NCBI GenBank assembly: GCA_036250225.1
Contig: JAPZLL010000094.1
Coordinates: forward strand, 1-23,147
Direction of reading: 5' to 3'
Length of the DNA: 23,147 nucleotides
DNA from: Cercophora sp. LCS_1
Lineage: Eukaryota; Ascomycota; Sordariomycetes; Sordariales; Lasiosphaeriaceae
Shown: one piece after another, positions 17,568 through 23,147 of the stretch
Numbering within the stretch: position 1 is the stretch's first letter
Layout of the letters: every line of letters starts with the position of its first letter
The notes under the pieces: generated by a model
Databases searched by the model: none
What the model saw: only the letters and a program-made list of their open reading frames with translations
Told to the model about the DNA's origin: nothing
Program-made: the position numbers and the translations under genes

Positions 17568-18115
17568 CAGGGCTGTGAAATTAATACTTAGTATTTAGTA
17601 TTAATTAATTAATTTTTTTAATTAATTAGTATTAATTTGTACTTTTAAAAATTAATCTTAGTATTAGTATATACTAATACTACTTATATTAATTTTAGTA
17701 TATACTAAAATTAATTAAAATTAATTAAAAAAATTAAAAAAAAGTTTTTACATTCTAACTTAGCTCTTCATTTAAAACTTGATATATATGTATTTATTTA
17801 TATAAATATAATCTTTAATGTTAGAAATATCTATTAAATTCTATGTGTTTCAAAAGGATTTTACAGAGTACTATGAGATTCCACCAGGTTCCATAAGTAG
17901 TATTTTTATTAGTATTTGTATTATTATTTATGTTTTTATAGCTTTAGTATTTTTTTTAAGTATTTTTAGTGTAGAATTTAATTAGTTTTAATTAATATTA
18001 ATTAATTTTAGTTATAGCTTATACTAATTAATAAAATTTTAGTATTAGTATAAATTAATTTAATTAATTTTAGTATAGGAAAATACTAAATTAATTAATT
18101 AATTTCACAGCCCTG
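17568..18115 (+). mobile_element. Short non-autonomous hAT element, 548 bp
   Basis: Both ends carry the same 18-bp inverted repeat CAGGGCTGTGAAATTAAT. The interior is very AT-rich. Compared with the copy at 22543-23147 it lacks the transposase remnant: sequence runs from CCACCAGG (about 17890) straight into the AT-rich 3' end (about 17905 on), so it is a deletion derivative of the same family. The flanks are ACTACAGT (17560-17567) and GTTCTATG (18116-18123) and do not form a target duplication. The left flank is P2 and the right flank is a gag fragment on the other strand. Confidence 0.85.
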
Positions 18116-18424
18116 GTTCTATGTGGAGCGTCCAGTTTTCCAAACTTAGTAGTGATTGCGCGGATAAAATTCTCAAAATTAACGAATATGTTATATGAGG
18201 TGGTATATCTGGTTTGGAAGCTGGCTTTCTTTACTTCTTCCATCTAGCTCTTATTGCCCTTAATATTTCATCCTGGCGAGTTCCTTAACGGAGGAGGGAG
18301 TAGAGGAGGTATCAAACACTTCCTTACCCTTAGCGCCTCCAATAGTAGATCCAGTGGCCGATATTATAGAGGTTTAGCTCGAAAGTTCAATAAATAGTAA
18401 CCTTGCGGAAAGACGCTAGCAATA
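18116..18424 (-). pseudogene. Gag N-terminal fragment with internal deletion
   Basis: On the minus strand from the primer site TATTGCTAGCGT (18413-18424) gag starts near 18366 with ATA for ATG, followed by ATGSTIGGAKGKEVFDTSST in the same register as M1. About 300 bp between M1-equivalent 3115 and 2822 are deleted. The fragment then continues to the hAT border at 18115. It uses LTR 18425-18940 as its 5' LTR. Confidence 0.7.
18413..18424 (-). promoter_or_regulatory. Self-primer binding site TATTGCTAGCGT
   Basis: These 12 bases sit directly inside the LTR end and are the exact reverse complement of ACGCTAGCAATA in the same LTR (minus strand, 18643-18632). The same pairing holds in LTR 9056-9579 (9361-9372). 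This is the best preserved primer site in the window. Confidence 0.7.
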
Positions 18425-18940
18425 TATTACGGCTTACTCCAAGTATTCCAGAGGAAGGCTTGGTAAAAATAAATTGTAAGAGTGGACTAAGTCCAATGCT
18501 CTAGGTAGGGGGGACATAAGGTAATTGAGTAAAGGCTAGAACAACTCTCAAAGGGTAATATACTGTCAAGCAGATTATAGACTCCAAGGTCCCGGACAAT
18601 GGGTCTCACTGAGTGGTGCTCAAGAATAATGTATTGCTAGCGTAAGGATTTAAGAGTCCTCATACGGTTGTAGGTACAACTATTGTATTTATATATATAA
18701 AGTCTAGCTTATAGTCCCGAACCTGTTGGTCCAAGGCTCGGGACCAACACCGCTGGGTCTTTCGTAACTAGTCCGGGGTTGGTCCCGAACCCTTTGGTCC
18801 CGAGCACTGGGACCTTCTTCCTTGAGTCTATTCTAATTGGTCCTCTTAGGCCTTGTGGGCTCCCACACCCCAGGTCCCAACGATTGGTACCTTACTATAG
18901 TCTATATATCCCTTTTAAAGTTATAACCTGGGTTGTAACA
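18425..18940 (-). repeat. LTR, subfamily A, 516 bp, shared between two bodies
   Basis: The minus strand begins TGTTACAACCC at 18940 and ends GGCCGTAATA-like at 18425, the same length as 3273-3788. Outside 18940 lies the polypurine tract of M1, so it is M1's 3' LTR. Inside 18425 lie a primer site and gag, so it is also the 5' LTR of the next fragment. It is moderately mutated (C to T and G to A) compared with LTR 3273-3788. Confidence 0.85.
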
Positions 18941-19059
18941 CAATTCCCTCCTTCCAAGGCCTGCAACCCAAAGGCCATTTCCCCAAGCCTAAAAAGGACC
19001 GAATCCACACCTCCTATACGTTCCTCCATTCTCCTTCTTATAACTGTTCTACTAATACA

Positions 19060-19622
19060 ATAACCGGCAAAATTTAAAAGACCCGGTCGCCTCGTTCTCA
19101 ACAAAAGGTATTATCTAAATTTGTACTGGGCATTTATTTTTTTTTGTACAGTAGTCCTTTGGAAATACCTTGCTCGAACTACTTTTGTACTAAGCGCAAG
19201 TACCTGGATTCCACGCGCTATAGTAAGTACGTTACTTGCAAAATTGCCTATAATAATACCAATTTTGCTCCCACCTATGTGTATTTGCATATTCCCCCAC
19301 TTTTGTCCCATTATTCTAACTTTTTTTTATAGTAATGAGGAGCCTCAAAGGCCTATAGAAGCTATCTGAGGAGGAGGACAAACTTTATTAGATGTTCCTT
19401 TCTATTATGTAAAACCTTCTCTCTATATTGGAAAGGAAGGCAATTATACAATATAGGGCGGACAAACTATTTAAATGGGGGTACGCTATTATAAAGTCCA
19501 ACCCATTGTTTTATTTCGGGGGCTCTTCTATATTCCCTGCGGAGGACCCCGTGGATTGGCAGGAATCTATTAGGTTCGATTGGACTGCCCTTAACCCTTC
19601 CTTGGTTGAGCCTGCAATATAG
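19060..19622 (+). pseudogene. Antisense spliced gene: Zn2Cys6-like cluster plus coiled coil (M1)
   Basis: Exon 1 runs 19060-19276 from ATA (ATG in P1) with TGKI, one stop, then an open frame. Its cluster reads C-x2-Y-x6-Y-x5-Y-x2-Y-x6-Y, the same spacing as P1 with five of six Cys changed to Tyr by TGY to TAY. NNTNFAPT ends the exon. The intron (19277-19332, 56 nt) has donor ATGTGT, branch site CTAAC and acceptor TTATAG. Exon 2 (19333-19622) keeps the frame: SLKGL, KLSEEEDKL, LERKAIIQYRADKLFKWGY, IIKSNPLFYFGG, and an extended tail ending VEPAI then TAG. Three stops in exon 2. The tail is longer than in P1 and P2. Confidence 0.62.
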
Positions 19623-19721
19623 AACTTGGCTATTGGGTTGCTGGGGACCGGGCGAAGTCAGGGGTAGGTGGTTGGTCAGTAGGGCTCTTAGTCATTATAC
19701 CCTGGGCTATTAATTAGTCTG

Positions 19722-19882
19722 GATTTCTATAGTAAAACTCCTCAATCTTCTCTAGATAGTTAAAATAATTAGAGAGTTTTTATAAGTCTGACTCTAGTCT
19801 GTAATTAAATTATTTAATTAAATAGTAAAGTTTACTATTGCGGACTTGTAAATCCAGGATTTTATTAATATCAAATTCTTCT
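19722..19882 (-). pseudogene. Chromodomain remnant (M1)
   Basis: EEFDINKILDLQVRNSKLYY, then LIK-stop-FNYRLESDL-stop, NYFNYLEKIEEFYY. Both cage Trp codons are stops (TGG to TAA). The order and spacing equal the P2 chromodomain. Confidence 0.78.
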
Positions 19883-19915
19883 TTATTGGTTTCGGCTTTA
19901 ATTGTCTCCTCCAGT

Positions 19916-21330
19916 GTGGTTTTTCTGGGCACTAGCTTAAGGAGTAATATATGGAAAACCTTGGTCTATACCTTTATTAAAATAGGTAGGTTAAATTTAT
20001 AATTGGAGGTAGTAATTTTCCTTACAATTCTAAACGGACCAAATTCCTTGAAATCGAGTTTTTGGTTGGGTTGGGTTGAGTATAGGTTTCTATACAAGAA
20101 GGTAGATGTACTCTCCCTCCTAAAGATCTGGTCCCTTAAATCTCTTGTGGTTATAGAAATATTTCATTCGATTGTGCGTAAATTTGAGTTCGGCCCTTAG
20201 GTAATTATATAGCTCCTGGAGGCAATTGGCGCGCACAGCGGCCTGTAGCGCATTTGTGGGTGGCCCTCGCTGGAGCTCCAGTTCCTTACCAAAAAGTATA
20301 AAGAATGGTAATATATTTGTTAATTTTATAACTGTAGTATTATAGGCTATCTGTACTATTGACAATTGTTGAATTAATAGCTACCAGTGCCCTGTAACTG
20401 GTGGCCAACAGCACTAAGCCACAGTGGGCCTGTGGGCCCACTTGTGGCCCCTGAACCCCCTGTGGGGCAGAGCCCCACAGTGGCTGCCACACCATGGAAG
20501 CCACACACAGAATACGAGGTTCTGTGGCCCACCGAATCTTCTAGATTGCCAGTGTGTTACGTCAGTGTTTGGCCCACAGAACCTTCTGTGCCTATAAATA
20601 TAGGCCTTTTTTCCTTTGTAGATAGTTGATTCAAGCAAGCAACAGTCAATAGACCCTCAGTCACTCTTTGCTTCCGCACAAGTCTTCCGCTGCGTATTAC
20701 AGTGGGTAAACCCACTGTAAGCTGCCTGGTTACGTACTACGAACCCTGTGGGCAGCACCCTGTTTTAACAACAATAGTTCAAGCCAGTTGTCTTATTTAA
20801 AATTAATATAGGCCCTAAGGTAGATTTTAAGTATTTAGTTGAATTGCTCGGTTTGGCCATCAGTCTGGGGGTAGTGGGCTATTGAAAGTTTACTACTAAT
20901 ACCCATTCGTTCTATTAGTCCTTATTAAAATTTCGAGACGAAGAGCTTATCTCGGTTGGAAATAATGCTATCTGGCCAGAGGTAGATTAAAATAATATCC
21001 CTTTCGAACATATAGGTAAGTTGTTTTGCACTTGTGCTCTTTTTACAAAGTAAAAAATACGCCCATTTTATTAGCCTATTGACAATTATCCAAATGGAGT
21101 TGTAACTAACACCTGTGGTGGGGTCCTTTAAGTCGGGGATCCCGGTGATAAAGTCTATCGAAATCGAACTCTATGGTATTTCTGGGGCTAGAAGAGGTTC
21201 GAAAAGACTATAGGGTTTGTATTGCTTAGTCTTGGTTTTATTGCAAATATTGCAATTATCGATAATCTCTTCCACCAGTTTCTTTATTCCTGGAAAGGCA
21301 TAGCCTTACCTAACTTATATAAATATTTTC
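19916..21330 (-). pseudogene. Integrase (M1), split by a solo LTR
   Basis: CNICNKTK of the zinc finger (about 21240), then SISIDFITGIPD with the first catalytic Asp at 21153-21155, WIIVNRLIKWAYF, the second position Asn (20955-20957, SNRDKLF), and PQTDGQTEQFN with the third catalytic Glu intact (20847-20849). This is the best preserved third block of the three copies. The core is interrupted at 20770-20367 by the solo LTR, and the C-terminal part (20365-20120) is open for 81 codons with NALQAAVRANCLQELYNYL and FTHNRMKYFYNHKRFKGPDL. Confidence 0.88.
20367..20770 (+). mobile_element. Solo LTR of a different retrotransposon, 404 bp
   Basis: It begins TGTTGAATTAATAGC and ends CCTGTTTTAACA, flanked by ACAAT on both sides (20362-20366, 20771-20775). 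Removing it with one ACAAT restores the integrase frame. A clear TATA box (CCTATAAATATAGG, about 20590-20603) gives plus orientation. Upstream are GTGGCCC/GGGCCAC repeats, and near the end CAGTGGGTAAACCCACTG forms an inverted repeat. It shares nothing with the Ty3-family LTRs here. The TGTTGAA start is common in copia LTRs, but the superfamily cannot be fixed from a solo LTR. It is GC-rich with no mutation burst. Confidence 0.85.
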
Positions 21331-21759
21331 GCTCTTTCCATATATTGTGCTTTATAAGTCTATTAGATATATTTTTACTGGGTATTGGGGTTGTGGATAT
21401 AAGGTTTATTGTTATACTATAGTTTATTATTTGTATTATATCCTCTAGTAACCTTATTATTAATAATCCAGATATTGTAGTAATATATATAGTGGCTGTA
21501 ATTTCCTTGGGTACAATCTTGGCATTGCCCGTGGAAACTATACTTATTATAGGGGCCTCTTTATCCATTCCGAGGGTAGGGTCCCCTAGTGAACTCCTTC
21601 CTTTGTGCCTGGAAATCCTCCTACTATTATTTAACCTAGTACTCCTGGAGTATAGTCTATTGGATGCAGACTATATCTTTGGGCATTTAATCTTCTATAG
21701 TTTGTGGGGTATATTTAAATATACTATTTATAGCTTATTAGAGGATTAGTAAAGACTCT

Positions 21760-22542
21760 GGTTGCTCGTGGGCGTAATAGTAATCTATCCTTCTGCTGAG
21801 GGTATTGGCCCTTCCGTTGTCCTTTCCCTTAATGTGGTAGATCTTGAAGTGAAATGAGGCTATAAATTTCGATCATTTCGCCTACTTTGGGCTAAATTTT
21901 TTGGTAAGGAAGTACCTGAGGTTATTATAATCCGAGAGGACCTCGACTAGTTCCTCTGTTCCTATTAGGTAGGGTGCCCACTTAGTAAAGTACTGGATGA
22001 TTGCTATTAATTCCTTGTTATAGATGGGGTATTGCAGTATAGGCCCACTAATTGCCTTGGATAGGAATGTACGCGGGTGGTATTTCCCGTTTTCCTATTG
22101 TTGGCTAAGGACTCCTCCCAGGGCAAAGTCCGAAGTATTGGTTTCCACCCTAAACGGTCTTGAAAAGTCTAGGAGAATTAGTACTGGTATTGTTATAAAG
22201 GTATATTTAAGGTTGTTAAATGCCTCTTATTAATAAGAGGTCCATTTAAATATTGTTCCCATTCCACACAGCTCGTATAGAGGTTTAATAGTCTTAGCGA
22301 ATCCTTGGATAAAGTATTAATAGAAGTTGACCAACCCAAGGAATAATTGGACTTCTGTTTGGTTCCTTAGCGTAGGCTAATCCTGGACTGCCTTAACCTT
22401 TTCTGACTGTATCTCAATATTTCTGGGGGAGATCTTAAATCCTAAGTAGTTGAGTTTTTAAACGTGGAACTGGCTTTTTTCTGGGTTTATTATTATTTTG
22501 GCCTTTTCCAGGGCTGTTAATACTTGTTGGATATATTAATAG
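21760..22542 (-). pseudogene. RT C-terminal part and RNase H (M1)
   Basis: From 22542: IQQVLTALEKAKIIINPEKS, KLNYLGFKISPRNIEI, VQLFLGLVNFY, then the RNase H blocks with NTSDFALGGVL, PAYIPSKAISGP-like sequence, YPIYNKELIAIIQYF, VLSDYNNLRYFLTKKF and FKIYHIKGKDNGRAN. Changes are fewer than in P1. The domain continues directly from the RT half that ends at 100. Confidence 0.83.
22535..22542. repeat. 8-bp hAT target-site duplication, copy 2 (ATTAATAG)
   Basis: Identical to 100-107 and directly outside the hAT terminus that starts at 22543. Confidence 0.85.
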
Positions 22543-23147
22543 CAGGGCTGTGAAATTAATTAATTAATTTAGTATTTTCCTATACTAAAATTAATTAAAT
22601 TAATTTATACTAATACTAAAATTTTATTAATTAGTATAAGCTATAACTAAAATTAATTAATATTAATTAAAAGTAATTAAATTCTACACCAAAAATACTA
22701 AAAAAATACTAAAGCTATAAAAACATAAATAATAATACAAATACTAATAAAAATACTAATCTTCTTCTCTTTCACCGTCTTTCTCCTCTGTTATATTACA
22801 ATTTAACTCTTCCTAATCCTTTATACCCCAGCTTTTTAATAAAATAAGCTGCTTAACTGTTTCCGGCTGTAAGCTATTTCTGGCTTTTGTTATTATATTT
22901 CCTCCAATACTAAATATACTTTCAATAGAAGCTGAAGTAGCCGGTATAGCTAGATATTTTCTAGCCATTATAGCACTATTAACCTTCCACCAATCTAGTG
23001 GATGTGTTTTAGCACCTTCATTCCGCTCTTTAAAATATAATAAATACTACCTGGTGGAATCTCATAGTACTCTGTAGAATCCTTTTGAAACACATAGAAT
23101 TTAATAGATATTTCTAACATTAAAGATTATATTTATATAAATAAATA
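22543..23147 (-). mobile_element. hAT transposon, 3' part (runs off the window)
   Basis: It starts with CAGGGCTGTGAAATTAAT at 22543. The first 210 bp equal the 3' end of the short element (18115 backwards), then come the transposase remnant (22756-23046) and a stretch (about 23050-23147) that matches 17791-17890 reversed. By that comparison only about 123 bp separate base 23147 from the terminal fragment 1-99, so this hAT copy is itself only about 0.83 kb and non-autonomous. Confidence 0.85.
22756..23046 (-). pseudogene. hAT transposase, C-terminal dimerisation domain remnant
   Basis: The minus strand carries THPLDWWKVN, ARKYLAIPATSASIESIFS, GGNIITKARNSLQPETVKQL and LLKSWGIKD, then an in-frame TAG (22813-22815) and an acidic tail EERNEGAK-like upstream and EEKDGERE downstream, ending at TAG 22756-22758. 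The WW, the LAIPATSAS-E-IFS block and LxxETV form the classic hAT C-terminal (dimerisation) signature. The N-terminal zinc finger and the catalytic core are absent; the frame upstream is closed at 23047. The remnant is about 97 codons against several hundred for a full transposase. Confidence 0.85.

Larger units (their letters stand above)
18941..22542 (-). mobile_element. Ty3/gypsy chromovirus copy M1, 3' half (RT to polypurine tract)
   Basis: On the minus strand from 22542: RT C-terminal part, RNase H, integrase, chromodomain, region with the antisense gene, polypurine tract (18941-18955) and LTR. It begins at the exact codon where the RT at 100 stops. Inserted into the integrase is the solo LTR 20367-20770. 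Confidence 0.88.

Noticed and set aside
20387..20638. Two opposing frames of 74-80 codons
   Set aside because: They sit inside the solo LTR 20367-20770, whose TATA box and TG...CA ends with a 5-bp duplication explain the sequence.
22509..22517. CAGGGCTGT near the hAT border, equal to the first nine bases of the terminus
   Set aside because: It is part of the RT codons (AACAGCCCTGG on the minus strand) that align with P2. A second terminus is not supported by any AT-rich element sequence.
1..23147. Host genes, CRISPR arrays, bacterial promoters or phage genes
   Set aside because: Both strands were read through. All longer coding signals are Ty3 or hAT remnants, and no spaced direct repeats or Shine-Dalgarno-led frames are present.

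Overview
This window is a nest of broken transposable elements with no recognisable host gene. The content points to a filamentous ascomycete (Pezizomycotina). Three copies of one Ty3/gypsy chromodomain retrotransposon family carry dense C-to-T and G-to-A changes on both strands. Gln and Trp codons have become stops, Cys has become Tyr and catalytic Asp has become Asn, as expected from repeat-induced point mutation (RIP). No tRNA, rRNA, CRISPR or bacterial operon structure was found. The species cannot be named from the sequence.

Layout. 1-99 is one end of a hAT DNA transposon. 100-3272 (minus) is the gag-to-RT half of Ty3 copy 'M1', with its 5' LTR at 3273-3788. 3789-4058 is a non-repeat, non-mutated spacer. 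4059-4433 (minus) is an inverted 5' fragment (LTR end, primer site, gag start). 4434-11176 (plus) is copy 'P1', interrupted by a 228-bp GC-rich insertion (7097-7324) and a 524-bp solo LTR (9056-9579), and ending in LTR 11177-11615. 11616-11796 is a second, partial LTR leading into copy 'P2' (plus, to 17567). 17568-18115 is a short non-autonomous hAT element. 18116-18424 (minus) is a gag start joined to LTR 18425-18940. 18941-22542 (minus) is the RT-to-3' half of M1, with a 404-bp solo LTR at 20367-20770. 22543-23147 is the other part of a hAT element, including the C-terminal end of its transposase.

Main observations. (1) Every Ty3 copy carries, antisense between chromodomain and 3' LTR, what looks like a spliced gene: exon 1 has the six-cysteine spacing of a fungal Zn2Cys6 (Gal4-type) cluster, a short intron sits at the same codon position in all copies, and exon 2 is a charged coiled coil. 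(2) The two ends of the window fit together: the 8-bp target duplication at 100-107 is repeated at 22535-22542, and the RT reading frame broken at 100 resumes exactly at 22542. The window therefore looks like a circular or tandem unit, or an assembly loop, opened inside one hAT insertion. (3) The 12 bases after the LTR are the reverse complement of a site inside the LTR 51-52 bp past its TATA box, the layout of Tf1-type self-primed reverse transcription. (4) Target duplications of later insertions contain already mutated bases, so those insertions came after the mutation burst.

How the parts relate: an active chromovirus would have supplied gag, protease, RT/RNase H, integrase and chromodomain on one strand, and a transcription-factor-like protein on the other. 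All copies here are dead by stops, frameshifts, deletions and lost catalytic residues.
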